Source: JAVBJV01 sp031546815 (GTDB lineage: Bacteria > Pseudomonadota > Alphaproteobacteria > Acetobacterales > Acetobacteraceae). From it: a stretch of DNA of 21,692 nucleotides. Position numbers and translations under genes: made by a program. Below the pieces are notes generated by a model. That model saw only the letters and a list, made by a program, of their open reading frames with translations, was not told the DNA's origin and searched no databases. The DNA is taken from NCBI GenBank assembly GCA_031546815.1, contig JAVBJV010000055.1:1-21692 (forward strand). The letters run 5' to 3'. Positions 14,282 through 21,692 of the stretch are shown piece after piece (positions within the stretch are counted from its first letter, which is position 1; each line of letters opens with the position of its first letter).

Positions 14282-14848
14282 TCAGTTGAGGCTTTCGATC
14301 TTCCGGCTGTAGCCCATCACGCTACGGCTGTTGCCGTCATAGGCTGTGTGTCTTTCGACCGACAGCAGATAGACGCCGGTTTCAATGTCGAACAGGATAT
14401 ACCCACGCCCCCGGATCAACATGGAGCGAGGACCTCCAGTCGTCTGCTCGCTTTCACACTCGGTCACCAGAACCGGTCGCGAGGCGTGGGTTGTTCTGCC
14501 CGTCACACGACATTGTTGGCGGAACACCGAATCCGGTGTCATGAATGTCAGCACATCGCCCTGCGACACCCTGCGCCGTGTTGCTGCCATGCCGTGCATT
14601 CCGTTCTCGAAGTCCTGTGCGGCTATCGCGCTGTCGGCCGCACCGCGTACGGAAAAATTGCTCATCACCCTGGCGTTCGAACGCGTCAGCGCGGTCTGCA
14701 CGCCCTTGTCATCCGTAAAGGTGATCCGTCTTCCACCGGTAGCAGCAGCCGTTGTGATCGAACGGCAAGGCGAGTGGAAAAATACGGCGCATATGGAGTC
14801 CTCCCAGGATTTATCCCGAGAGCATATCAAATCATATTTCATTTCCAC
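14282..14848 (-). CDS. Hypothetical protein, unrecognised
   Basis: This protein has 188 residues from a GTG at 14848. An ATG two codons later (14842) with GGA just in front is an equally good start, and neither has a strong ribosome binding site. The sequence suggests a small beta-rich soluble protein: segments RRITFTDDKGVQTALT, QGDVLTFMTPDSVFRQQCRVT and YILFDIETGVYLLSVERHTAY look like strands. It contains five cysteines; two lie in the first half at 20-30. No signal peptide or membrane segment is seen, which is odd beside envelope genes. It follows a membrane-protein gene by 15 bases on the same strand, so the two may work together. GC content looks lower than in dinB. I do not recognise a family. 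Confidence 0.65.
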   Translation of the reverse strand: MEMKYDLICSRDKSWEDSICAVFFHSPCRSITTAAATGGRRITFTDDKGVQTALTRSNARVMSNFSVRGAADSAIAAQDFENGMHGMAATRRRVSQGDVLTFMTPDSVFRQQCRVTGRTTHASRPVLVTECESEQTTGGPRSMLIRGRGYILFDIETGVYLLSVERHTAYDGNSRSVMGYSRKIESLN

Positions 14849-14863
14849 AAATGCGTTTGTGCC

Positions 14864-15451
14864 CTATGCGGCTGCGGAGTTTCGGATCCGCCCCAGTGCG
14901 CCGGCATACGCGGCAGCCCAGACGATCAGCATCGCAAAAAAGGCACTCCCCCAGCCCATACTGATAAACAGCAAAGCCCCCATCCCCGCCCCGACCGCAA
15001 TGGGCAGCCAGACGAGATTCCAGCGCAGTTTCAAAAGCGGGACAGACCCGAGCGTGCACACCGTCGCACAGACAGCTCCAGACATCGCTCCCAGAAGCGC
15101 AAACCTGAGCGTCTGTGTCAGAGTGCTGTAAGCATCCTTGAAGTGGGGGATGTCCATCAGATCTGTTGCGCGCAGCAGATACACCGGCCCCACAATGGCA
15201 AACGTACCGCCGACCGTGCAGACGCTGATAAAAAGCAGCAGGGCGCGAAAACCAATCTGCCCGCGCCACCACAATGCCCCACCAAGACAAAGGCCAAACA
15301 CCACACCGAAAATACACGAAAGCAGGAGCGCGAGGTTATACTTACCCGCGATGAAAATCCCATTTTCAACGAGCAGGGCAACAGTCACCACGATCAGAAG
15401 AACCGCCCAGACCCCCGCTAATGCGCCAAACGCCACGAATGGTATTTTCAC
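14864..15451 (-). CDS. Hypothetical six-helix membrane protein
   Basis: This 195-aa hydrophobic protein starts at a GTG at 15451. Six probable membrane helices can be picked out at about residues 7-29, 39-61, 68-93, 112-135, 145-165 and 167-187. A single soluble loop of about 20 residues (TDLMDIPHFKDAYSTLTQ) lies between helices 3 and 4. There is no transporter signature, heme-ligand His pair or other motif that I recognise. It lies 24 bases downstream of the first EipB gene end on the same strand and 15 bases before the orphan gene, so it may belong to the same transcript. The starting GTG has no clear ribosome binding site. Its base composition is lower in GC than the EipB genes. Confidence 0.68.
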   Translation of the reverse strand: MKIPFVAFGALAGVWAVLLIVVTVALLVENGIFIAGKYNLALLLSCIFGVVFGLCLGGALWWRGQIGFRALLLFISVCTVGGTFAIVGPVYLLRATDLMDIPHFKDAYSTLTQTLRFALLGAMSGAVCATVCTLGSVPLLKLRWNLVWLPIAVGAGMGALLFISMGWGSAFFAMLIVWAAAYAGALGRIRNSAAA

Positions 15452-15475
15452 GTAATTGTCCGTTCAAATGTAGTG

Positions 15476-16252
15476 TTACCGGCAGACCACCGGCCGCAGT
15501 TGCAAGTCGGTCAGCACCCAGCGCACCGGGCCGAAACCAAGGTCGTTTTCCAGCAGCCCCACCACGCCATTCGCCCAGATTTCCTGCACGGTCTGCACGG
15601 GCGTATCGCGCGTTGCGACCAGCGATATATCGGTGCGCTGCACACGCCAGATGCGTGGAATGGACTTGCCGTTCACCTGCTGTGCGGGCGCGACCGACTG
15701 CAACACCAGATGGCTGGTCTCGCCCCCCGTGATGTTGCCGTCGAAACGCGGTGCCGCGAAGTCGCGCAGCCCGGCTTCCAGCGCGCGCAGCAGGGCAAGA
15801 TCGTGCGCAATGGGAAACAGCGTGCCCTCGGGGATGTCCTGCGTGCGGGGGCGCGGCTGGGTATAGCGGATCGTCGCACGCGCCCCGCCATAGACGCGGC
15901 TGACGCTGCCTTCGTCCGACGATTGCAGGTTGCCGTTCACCGCCAACCGGTAGCGGAACTGGAACGTCTTGCCGTCGCTCGCCTCGCGCGTGGTCTGTTC
16001 ATAGGTCAGGAAAAACACCTGCCCATCGGTGCGCCCGAACCGCACATCCAGCACCCGATGCGCATCCCAGCTGGCGCAGGTATTGGTAAGGTCGTACGTC
16101 ATCTGCCCGCTGATCCGCGCAGTCTCGGGGTTTCCGGGCTGGGCAGAATTCTGCTCGGCGCGATAGACAGCGCGATAGGCCGTCATCTCGGCCGCGTGGG
16201 CAGAAGCTGAAAAAACCAGTGTTGATATGGCCGCAACCAAGACGCGCATCAT
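15476..16252 (-). CDS. EipB/DUF1849 periplasmic envelope protein, copy 1
   Basis: EipB proteins are periplasmic beta-spiral proteins needed for envelope integrity in Brucella and relatives. This copy has 258 residues from the ATG at 16252, chosen because MMRVLVAAISTLVFSASAHA is then a textbook signal peptide with A-H-A cleavage before AEM and GGA lies just upstream. An in-frame ATG at 16273 would add seven residues. After AYRAVYRAE the family core follows: ISGQMTYDLTNTCASWDA (Cys59), SDGKTFQFRYRLAVNG and EGTLFPIAHDLALL. Cys257 is the penultimate residue. Characterised EipB has a disulfide between an early Cys after the first strands and a C-terminal Cys, which fits Cys59-Cys257. It is the third of three tandem paralogs in transcription order, and the 69-base gap before it is the longest within the set. 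Confidence 0.85.
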   Translation of the reverse strand: MMRVLVAAISTLVFSASAHAAEMTAYRAVYRAEQNSAQPGNPETARISGQMTYDLTNTCASWDAHRVLDVRFGRTDGQVFFLTYEQTTREASDGKTFQFRYRLAVNGNLQSSDEGSVSRVYGGARATIRYTQPRPRTQDIPEGTLFPIAHDLALLRALEAGLRDFAAPRFDGNITGGETSHLVLQSVAPAQQVNGKSIPRIWRVQRTDISLVATRDTPVQTVQEIWANGVVGLLENDLGFGPVRWVLTDLQLRPVVCR

Positions 16253-16321
16253 CGGTAATCCAGAAAACTCCATCTGCAGCTTAATGTAAAAACAGCCAGA
16301 CGCGGAACATTGTATGTCAGC

Positions 16322-17101
16322 TTAACGGGCAGAACAGTCCTTCTCCAGCAAGGTCAGTTCGGTCAATTCCCAATTCAGCACACCAAGTGCCGTCACCTCG
16401 CGCACCGATGCAAGGACGCCGTTCTCGGCGATCTGACGGGTGACGATGCGGGTTTCGCTCTGCCCATCCACGCGCTGTTCAACCACCCAGCCGCGCAACC
16501 CCGCCAGTGCAGGCACAGACGGCAACGGATGTGCAGCCTGCGTGCGCGACGAATACTCCAGCGGATTCACATCCACCCCATTGTAAAGCGGCGCAATGAA
16601 CATCGCCTTCCCATTGCCCAGCGCATCGATCAATGCGCGCGCATAGGACATCGGCAACAGCGTGTCGAACGACAACTGCAAAAACTGCTCGGGGCGCTGC
16701 ACACCCGACAACTGCCGGGTGAAGCGCAACTGCCACGGGGCCGACACCCGGTCGCGCACCATGCGCCCGGTCAGCGTGCTTGTGCTGCCAATCGCAGCAG
16801 AACTGCTACTGAACTCGAACGACAGTCGGTCATGTGCCTCGGTGGTTTCGCTGTGCAGGGCGGCAATCTCGGTGCGCCCATCGTGCAGCGTGCCGTCGAT
16901 CTGCGCGTCCTGCACGGTGGACCATGCGGCGCAGGTGTCGCGCACCTCGCGCGTCATCCGGCCGGTGACGGATTGAAATTCGTCGGCCAGAGTCCCCGGA
17001 ATCAGGCGATACCCGGCCCGATACCCCCGCAGATCGGCGGCCTGCGCACCGGTTGTTGCACTGCATGCGCAAACCAGCAGAAAAAACATCCTGAAATTCA
17101 T
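16322..17101 (-). CDS. EipB/DUF1849 periplasmic envelope protein, copy 2
   Basis: This 259-aa protein starts at the ATG at 17101, chosen because MNFRMFFLLVCACSATTGAQAAD gives a signal peptide with A-Q-A cleavage. The frame is open further upstream, but that part overlaps the preceding gene. The core matches copy 1 and copy 3: GYRAGYRL, SVTGRMTREVRDTCAAWS with Cys57, SFEFSSSSAAIGS in place of the fuller strand, ETLLPMSYARALIDAL-like text (DTLLPMSYARALIDAL), and the ending EKDCSAR with Cys256. The two cysteines expected to form the family disulfide are present. Two further Cys at 11 and 13 lie in the signal peptide. The stop of copy 3 is 14 bases upstream, so the copies are surely cotranscribed. 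Confidence 0.84.
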   Translation of the reverse strand: MNFRMFFLLVCACSATTGAQAADLRGYRAGYRLIPGTLADEFQSVTGRMTREVRDTCAAWSTVQDAQIDGTLHDGRTEIAALHSETTEAHDRLSFEFSSSSAAIGSTSTLTGRMVRDRVSAPWQLRFTRQLSGVQRPEQFLQLSFDTLLPMSYARALIDALGNGKAMFIAPLYNGVDVNPLEYSSRTQAAHPLPSVPALAGLRGWVVEQRVDGQSETRIVTRQIAENGVLASVREVTALGVLNWELTELTLLEKDCSAR

Positions 17102-17115
17102 CGCGGGCGGTCCCG

Positions 17116-17898
17116 TCAGCGTGTTGCGCAATCGCGCGGCAAGGCAGTGTATTCCACCAGTTTCCAGTCGCGCACGCCCTCGTCCGTATCGGACCAACGC
17201 GCCACCAGCGCACCGTTCTCGGCGGTCTGCTGGCCGATCATCACCTCGTCTTCCTCGGGCGTTTCGGTGTTGTTCAGATCACGGATGATCTGTATCGCGC
17301 GCCACGAGCGCAGACCGCCGAGGCCGGGGAAATCCGGCGTCGGTTGCGCCGGCCGCTGGCGAAAGACCGAGGTTGCCGGGATCAGCATGCCGCTCTCGTA
17401 GAACGGCGCGCTGAACATCTGCTGCCCCGCTGCAAACGCCTGCACCATGGCGCGTGTGTAGGACATCGTGAACAGCATATTGGCTGGTAGCTCCCGCGAC
17501 GGGATCGTGTCCGGGGCAATCTGCGTGAAGCTCACGCGCCAGGGAGATGACGTGCGATCGCGCACCGCCTGTCCGGCGGTGACGGTCGTCTCGTTATTAT
17601 AGGTGTACCGTTGGCGGAACTGGAAACGCAGCGCGGTGTTGTCCTCGGTGTTGTCGTCCTGAATGGTGATGGTGATGACCTGACCGTTCAGGAACGTGGT
17701 CACCGTGTGCACAACCTCCTCGACCGACCATCCCGCACAGGTCTCGCGCACCGTACGGGTAAGCGTGCCCTCGATGCTCTTCGTCTCCTCGTCCAGTTCG
17801 GGTGGCGACAGGTGCAGCACGGTGCGATGGGGCTGCATCTCGGCGGCCACGGCTGGAAATGCCGCGCACGCACTCAACAATACCGTTCTGAACAACAT
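17116..17898 (-). CDS. EipB/DUF1849 periplasmic envelope protein, copy 3
   Basis: This 260-aa protein starts at the ATG at 17898, which has GGAG 7 bases upstream and opens a clean signal peptide (MLFRTVLLSACAAFPAVAAE). The frame remains open into the end of the DUF2339 gene, but that part is antagonistic to a signal sequence. The family core includes KSIEGTLTRTVRETCAGWS with Cys54, TALRFQFRQRYTYNNE, the shared segment ANMLFTMSYTRAMVQAFAAGQ, and the ending ALPRDCATR with Cys257. Copies 2 and 3 share the MSYTRA/MSYARA and SSPWRVSFTQ/SAPWQLRFTR blocks and look closer to each other than to copy 1. An acidic ETPEEDE loop near residue 220 is particular to this copy. The start is four bases after the DUF2339 stop, which implies tight translational linkage. 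Confidence 0.84.
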   Translation of the reverse strand: MLFRTVLLSACAAFPAVAAEMQPHRTVLHLSPPELDEETKSIEGTLTRTVRETCAGWSVEEVVHTVTTFLNGQVITITIQDDNTEDNTALRFQFRQRYTYNNETTVTAGQAVRDRTSSPWRVSFTQIAPDTIPSRELPANMLFTMSYTRAMVQAFAAGQQMFSAPFYESGMLIPATSVFRQRPAQPTPDFPGLGGLRSWRAIQIIRDLNNTETPEEDEVMIGQQTAENGALVARWSDTDEGVRDWKLVEYTALPRDCATR

Positions 17899-17902
17899 TC
17901 TC

Positions 17903-20563
17903 TTACTCCATACGCGCGGCTGGCCGCGCAAACACGAACCGTCGCGAGATCGCACCAAGCCCGATCAACGTGACGCCAAGGCCGAGGAACGACAGCACGC
18001 GCCACAGGCCGGTCAGTTCGTTCATATCGACCAGGAACACCTTCAGCACAACCACCCCGATCACCGCCAGCGCGGCCAGACGCAGCTGCGTTGCGCCGAG
18101 CCTGATCCCCGCCACCATCAACGCCATGCCATAGCCCAGCCACACCCCGGAATAGATCCAGAGTTCAGCGTCGGTAACCGCCCCCGAGAGAAACCGGCGC
18201 ATCGGGTGGAAATACATCCACACTTCCAGCGTCAGCCATGCAAACACCGCCAGGAAAGCATAGGCCGCCAGATAGATCCCCAGCCTTGGCAAAGCGCGGA
18301 TTTCCGGAGCACCACGCGCCACCAGCGCCAGCCCAGCCGGAATACCAAGCGCCAGCAGCAGCACGTTGAACACCGGCATGCCATCAAGCCGCACATCCAG
18401 CACCGCCAGCAGTGCATAAGCGCCGCCGATCAACGCCAGCACGCCCAGAATACGCCACGCCACATTCAGCACCGTGCGCTGCACCCGCTGGTTCAGCCAC
18501 AGCAGCCCCAGCGCCTGAACGCCGAGCGCCATTACGTGGATGGACATCGTGGTAAAGTCCCGCCGACCGGCGGAGTGCCATTCACTACCATCCATCGCGT
18601 TATGAATTTCCAGCACCACCAGCACCACCGCAAAGAGCACCGCCCCCGCTTCCAGCACCGCCACCAGCAGATCATCCGCCCGCCGGAAAAACAGGCGTGA
18701 TGCGGCGAAGAACGCCAGCGCGGGCACGCCATACGCCACCAGCAGACCGTTGAAGATTGGCGTGGTGCCGAACGCGTAATCCAGCACGTACCAATTCAGC
18801 AGCAGCCGCACCAGAACAACGCCCGCCACCGCCAGTGCCACACGACGCAGTGCAGGCAGATTGGCTTTTGCCTCGACCCACGCCAGCGCGGGCAGCAACA
18901 GAGAAATTGTCATCGTCAGCCAGTGATCGGCCAGCACCATGGCGAAGCTCAGCGCGATTGCCGCAACGGCACCCGCCGCATAGGCACCCATCGTCGCACG
19001 GCTGACCGCGACCCATGCTGCTTGCATCAGCGCGGCCGCCAGCACCAGCGCGGCAAGCCCCCACAGCACATCCACCTGGAAGCCGCGCACCCGCGCATAG
19101 GCGATGGCCAACGTCAGCACCGGTACGGCGGCTGGCAGCGCCACCCAGCGCAGCGGATGCGCACTGCGGCGTTCCTGCCACCAGCCCACCACTGCATGCA
19201 GCGCAGCGAACAGGGCCGCCACCACCAAGAACGGCACCAGCGCGCCCGGCACCCAGTCGGCCAGGAACACGGCCTGCTCGCGGCCTTCGATCATGATCTT
19301 GTTGTCGCCGCGCTGCCAGAAGGGCAGCTGCCAGACCAGCAACGCCAGCAGCCCCTGTCCGGCGGCAATCCACGGCAGGTAGTCGAGCCGTTCTTCGCGC
19401 AGCCCCTGCCAGATCCCCACTACCGACATCATCAGCACGGCATAGACCGCGATGCTCTGGTCGGTCGCCGCGGCCAGCACCAGACCGGCCAGCCCCAGCG
19501 ACAGGAACGGAATGAAGCCCAGCTTGCGCCCCACCGGATGGTCCAGCGCCGCGCCCGGCAACAGCAGCAGATGCACCACCGCCGCAGCGGGCACAAACAG
19601 TGCCGCCACCCACAGGTCCGGCGCATAGGGCAGATCGCCTGCTACCAGCAACACCCACAGCGCGCCCGCCACTGTCGCGGCCCAGCCGAGCCACGCCCAT
19701 GCCGTCATCCGTACCACGGCCATGCTGGCCGCCGTCAGCATCAGCAGATACGCAAACAGCCCGACCAGATTATTGCTGCCCGTGCTGACCAGCGCCGGAG
19801 TAGCGAACCCACCCGCCAGCCCGACCGCCGCCGTCAGCGGGCCGAACCGCAACGACAGCGCCAGCCCGGCAAGTGCGGCCCCGGCCATCAGTACGAAGGC
19901 CAGCAGCGGAGTCAGCATGTTGTAATACGGACCCGCGCCATAAGCCGCGCCCAGCAGCGCCGCCACACCGCCCGCCGCCAGCGCGCCGGGAACGTAGTCG
20001 GGGATGGCGGTTCCGCTGTTCCCGTCGTCGCGCCCCGCCGCGCGGCGCAGTGCGAATTCGGCCGCCCCGATCAGCACCATGCCCAGCACCGCGGTGCCCA
20101 GCATGCGGATTTCCGGCCCCAGCAGATCCTGCTCCACCATGTAACGGATCAGGAACACCACCGCGAGCAGCAGCGCCCCCGCCCCCAGCCACACGCCCCA
20201 GCGCAGGGTGAGTGTTTCTTCCAGACTGCGCGCCGAAGCCTCCAGCTGTTTTGCCTCGATCTTCCCGGCAACAGGTGCGGGCGAGGCAGGTGCGGGCGCG
20301 ACAGAGGCGGGAATGGCCGCCCAGGCGGGGTCCTCGGCAGGTGCCGGGGTAGGCACCGCGTCTTTCACGGGAACCGGTATCGGTGCCATGGGAATGTCGG
20401 CCGGACGAATGGGGAGTTCGATCCCCGCGTTGCGCAGTGTGGCACGCAGTTCAGCCAGTTCCCGCCGCACGCTGCGGGCGATCACCCAGCCGCGCACGCC
20501 CAGCAGCATGCAGACCAGTATTGCCAACAGGATCAGAAATCCAAGCGTTACGATTTCATCCAT
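17903..20563 (-). CDS. DUF2339 polytopic membrane protein
   Basis: This 886-aa protein belongs to the DUF2339 family of large bacterial membrane proteins of unknown function. Residues 4-30 form a first membrane helix, followed by a short basic coiled segment (RSVRRELAELRATL) and a Pro/Ala-rich linker to about residue 105. From about 113 on (RWGVWLGAGALLLAVVFLIRY) the rest is almost continuous membrane helices, well over twenty. The C-terminal GLWRVLSFLGLGVTLIGLGAISRR segment is characteristic of the family. The N-terminal helix plus flexible linker would present a soluble stretch on one side of the membrane. It lies 42 bases behind the small membrane-protein gene and four bases before EipB copy 3, so it is probably expressed with the EipB set. 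Confidence 0.85.
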   Translation of the reverse strand: MDEIVTLGFLILLAILVCMLLGVRGWVIARSVRRELAELRATLRNAGIELPIRPADIPMAPIPVPVKDAVPTPAPAEDPAWAAIPASVAPAPASPAPVAGKIEAKQLEASARSLEETLTLRWGVWLGAGALLLAVVFLIRYMVEQDLLGPEIRMLGTAVLGMVLIGAAEFALRRAAGRDDGNSGTAIPDYVPGALAAGGVAALLGAAYGAGPYYNMLTPLLAFVLMAGAALAGLALSLRFGPLTAAVGLAGGFATPALVSTGSNNLVGLFAYLLMLTAASMAVVRMTAWAWLGWAATVAGALWVLLVAGDLPYAPDLWVAALFVPAAAVVHLLLLPGAALDHPVGRKLGFIPFLSLGLAGLVLAAATDQSIAVYAVLMMSVVGIWQGLREERLDYLPWIAAGQGLLALLVWQLPFWQRGDNKIMIEGREQAVFLADWVPGALVPFLVVAALFAALHAVVGWWQERRSAHPLRWVALPAAVPVLTLAIAYARVRGFQVDVLWGLAALVLAAALMQAAWVAVSRATMGAYAAGAVAAIALSFAMVLADHWLTMTISLLLPALAWVEAKANLPALRRVALAVAGVVLVRLLLNWYVLDYAFGTTPIFNGLLVAYGVPALAFFAASRLFFRRADDLLVAVLEAGAVLFAVVLVVLEIHNAMDGSEWHSAGRRDFTTMSIHVMALGVQALGLLWLNQRVQRTVLNVAWRILGVLALIGGAYALLAVLDVRLDGMPVFNVLLLALGIPAGLALVARGAPEIRALPRLGIYLAAYAFLAVFAWLTLEVWMYFHPMRRFLSGAVTDAELWIYSGVWLGYGMALMVAGIRLGATQLRLAALAVIGVVVLKVFLVDMNELTGLWRVLSFLGLGVTLIGLGAISRRFVFARPAARME

Positions 20564-20605
20564 TTAGGTGAGACCCACTTTCAGCACATACCGGAGAATA
20601 AAAAT

Positions 20606-20839
20606 TCACAAACCAAGGGCATCGCGCCCAATAATCCGCAACACAGGCAATAAAACGATCACAACGCACAGCAAAAGTACAGCAAACCCAGCCATTCGGA
20701 CCACGCGCAATACTGCACGCACATTTTCAGGCAGGCCCGCAATGCGTAAAGCCACCTCGGCACAAGTTACCGCAATCAGCACCAGCGGCAGTGCTGCAGT
20801 CAGCCCGCCCAACCGTTCCGTCAACGAGGCAAAAGACAT
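20606..20839 (-). CDS. Small two-helix membrane protein
   Basis: This 77-residue protein starts at the ATG at 20839. It was chosen over an ATG at 20857 and a TTG at 20866 because AGGG lies nine bases upstream. The product has two membrane helices at about residues 14-36 and 50-72, separated by a short PENVRAVLRVVR loop, and ends DALGL. It is the first gene of the minus-strand envelope series and stands 42 bases before the DUF2339 gene. It diverges from rplY with 164 bases between starts. No family is recognised; a small partner of the DUF2339 protein is possible but only by position. Confidence 0.6.
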   Translation of the reverse strand: MSFASLTERLGGLTAALPLVLIAVTCAEVALRIAGLPENVRAVLRVVRMAGFAVLLLCVVIVLLPVLRIIGRDALGL

Positions 20840-21003
20840 TGCTCGATGCCCTATCATTATGAACAATGTTTATTACACATGGAAACAGCCGTCAATCGAG
20901 CTTTTCCGCCATATACATATTGCCCCCACCCGCCGCTTCCGTTACATCCGCCACGCGTCGGCACCCCTGGAGGCCGGCGATCTTTTATCCAAGGAGCGAG
21001 CTT
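20840..21003 (+). promoter_or_regulatory. Divergent promoter region of rplY and the small membrane gene
   Basis: This AT-richer intergenic stretch is the largest in the window. It contains TATACA (20912-20917) as a possible -10 box for rplY, with no convincing -35 partner, and AT-rich sequence near 20855-20880 that could serve the leftward gene. AAGGAG at 20991-20996 is the rplY ribosome binding site. I see no riboswitch-like or strong hairpin structure, and L25 autoregulatory elements cannot be recognised by eye. Confidence 0.35.
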
Positions 21004-21651
21004 ATGACCGAGACTGTCGCCATCGAGGCAGACGTCCGCGCGCGTGCCGGCAAGGGGGTGGCGCGTGCGACCCGTCGTGCTGGTAAGGTGCCTGCTGTTG
21101 TTTATGGGGCCAAACAGGCCCCGACCGCCATCGCTGTGGACCCGCGCGTGATCATGCGCGAACTGGTGCGCGGTGGATGGAAGTCCCGCCTGTATTCCAT
21201 CAAAATGGATGGCAAGGTTGAACGCGCGCTGATGCGCGACGTGCAGCTGCATCCGGTGACCGATGTTCTGGAACATGTCGACTTCCAGCGTCTGGCCGCG
21301 GGCGAAAAGATCCGCGTGTCGGTGGTCGTCCACTTCCTGAACGAAGCCACCTGCCCGGGCCTGAAGCGCGGCGGGATGCTGAACGTTGTGCGTCACTCGG
21401 TGGAAATCTGGGCCGATCCGGACAGCGTTCCCTCGCATTTCGAAGTCGACCTGAACAGCCTGGATATCGGCGATACCATCCGCTTCTCGAGCCTGGCTGG
21501 TGCGGACGACATCCACCCGACGATCACCGATCGCGACTTCGTGATCGCCACGGTTGCCCCGCCGGCCAAGATGGCGGAACCGACGGCGGCTGAAGCTGCG
21601 GCCGCTGCTCCGGCTGCTGCCGCGCCCGCCAAGGCCGCTGCGAAGAAGTAA
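21004..21651 (+). CDS. rplY: Ribosomal protein bL25 (Ctc type)
   Basis: bL25 binds 5S rRNA in the large ribosomal subunit. This 215-residue form has the N-terminal L25 domain (AIEADVRARAGKGVARATRRAGKVPAVVYG) and the C-terminal beta domain of Ctc/TL5 proteins (VDLNSLDIGDTIRFSSL). An Ala/Pro/Lys-rich tail (from about residue 187, KMAEPTAAEAAAAAP) ends in AAAKK. The start is set by a strong AAGGAG 7 bases upstream; open frame further upstream has no such signal. pth follows six bases after the stop, a very common pairing of translation genes. Confidence 0.96.
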   Translation: MTETVAIEADVRARAGKGVARATRRAGKVPAVVYGAKQAPTAIAVDPRVIMRELVRGGWKSRLYSIKMDGKVERALMRDVQLHPVTDVLEHVDFQRLAAGEKIRVSVVVHFLNEATCPGLKRGGMLNVVRHSVEIWADPDSVPSHFEVDLNSLDIGDTIRFSSLAGADDIHPTITDRDFVIATVAPPAKMAEPTAAEAAAAAPAAAAPAKAAAKK

Positions 21652-21657
21652 GTTGCG

Positions 21658-21692
21658 ATGAAGCTGTGGGTAGGGCTCGGCAACCCCGAGCC
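21658..21692 (+). CDS. pth: Peptidyl-tRNA hydrolase, 5' end only
   Basis: Only eleven codons lie inside the window. MKLWVGLGNPE is the standard N-terminus of bacterial Pth, which frees peptides from stalled peptidyl-tRNA, and the position right after rplY is the usual one. The gene is cut by the window edge, not broken. No separate promoter is visible in the six-base gap, so it is cotranscribed with rplY. Confidence 0.88.
   Translation, partial: MKLWVGLGNPE

Noticed and set aside
14834..14864. ACAAA-N4-TTTGT dyad near the orphan gene start
   Set aside because: Five paired bases in AT-rich sequence are likely by chance, and no promoter boxes accompany it.
18923..20653. Long open frame of 576 codons on the plus strand, opposite DUF2339
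   Set aside because: It is antisense to a clear membrane protein. The predicted product is a Gln/Arg/His-rich string typical of the reverse complement of GC-rich Ala/Leu codons, with no ribosome binding site.
20867..21003. tRNA or structured leader RNA before rplY
   Set aside because: There is no cloverleaf, no GTTC-type T-loop, and no strong stem in this stretch.

Overview
The window is GC-rich, densely coded chromosomal DNA from an alphaproteobacterium. The best fit is Rhodospirillales/Acetobacteraceae-like, although family rank is an inference. Pointers are a plant/alphaproteobacterial-type glutamate-cysteine ligase, three EipB/DUF1849 envelope proteins, a DinB with an N-terminal zinc ribbon, the order HDAC-like / xseB / ispA / dxs / tlyA, and an L25 (Ctc-type) gene directly followed by pth. 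I see no phage, IS, CRISPR, rRNA or tRNA sequence. No stretch longer than about 170 bases is without a gene.

Left part (1-5807). gshA is followed on the same strand by four tandem paralogous YcxB-like small membrane proteins (1455-3695). The first copy has a perfect inverted repeat running into its start codon. A terminator-like hairpin separates them from a convergent YajG-type lipoprotein gene, whose promoter region holds a 15-bp palindrome. Next come rcnA and rcnR (minus strand, ATGA overlap): a nickel/cobalt exporter and its sensor-repressor. A C6/G6 operator sits between the apparent -35 and -10 boxes, so close to the ATG that the mRNA may be leaderless. A 50-codon ORF with a strong ribosome binding site follows.

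Middle part (5817-14264). A MurI-like racemase carries an insert of about 80 residues in front of its second catalytic half. Beside it is a tightly packed minus-strand operon read as HDAC-like amidohydrolase, xseB, ispA, dxs, tlyA, with 4, 1 and 4 base overlaps among the last four. It joins early isoprenoid synthesis (DXP to prenyl diphosphates) with DNA repair and rRNA methylation. A TusA-like sulfur carrier gene is divergent from mak (ROK fructokinase), which appears to have a leaderless promoter. dinB follows mak 18 bases downstream.

Right part (14282-21692). A long minus-strand series runs from a small two-helix membrane protein through an 886-aa DUF2339 polytopic membrane protein and three tandem EipB/DUF1849 periplasmic proteins to a six-helix membrane protein and an orphan protein. 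The three EipB copies all keep the pair of cysteines that is disulfide-bonded in characterised EipB. Divergently, rplY (L25) and the start of pth close the window.

Most genes are housekeeping genes. The most interesting material is the two local gene expansions, four YcxB-like and three EipB, the latter coupled to DUF2339, along with the insert-bearing racemase and several unannotated palindromes at gene starts.
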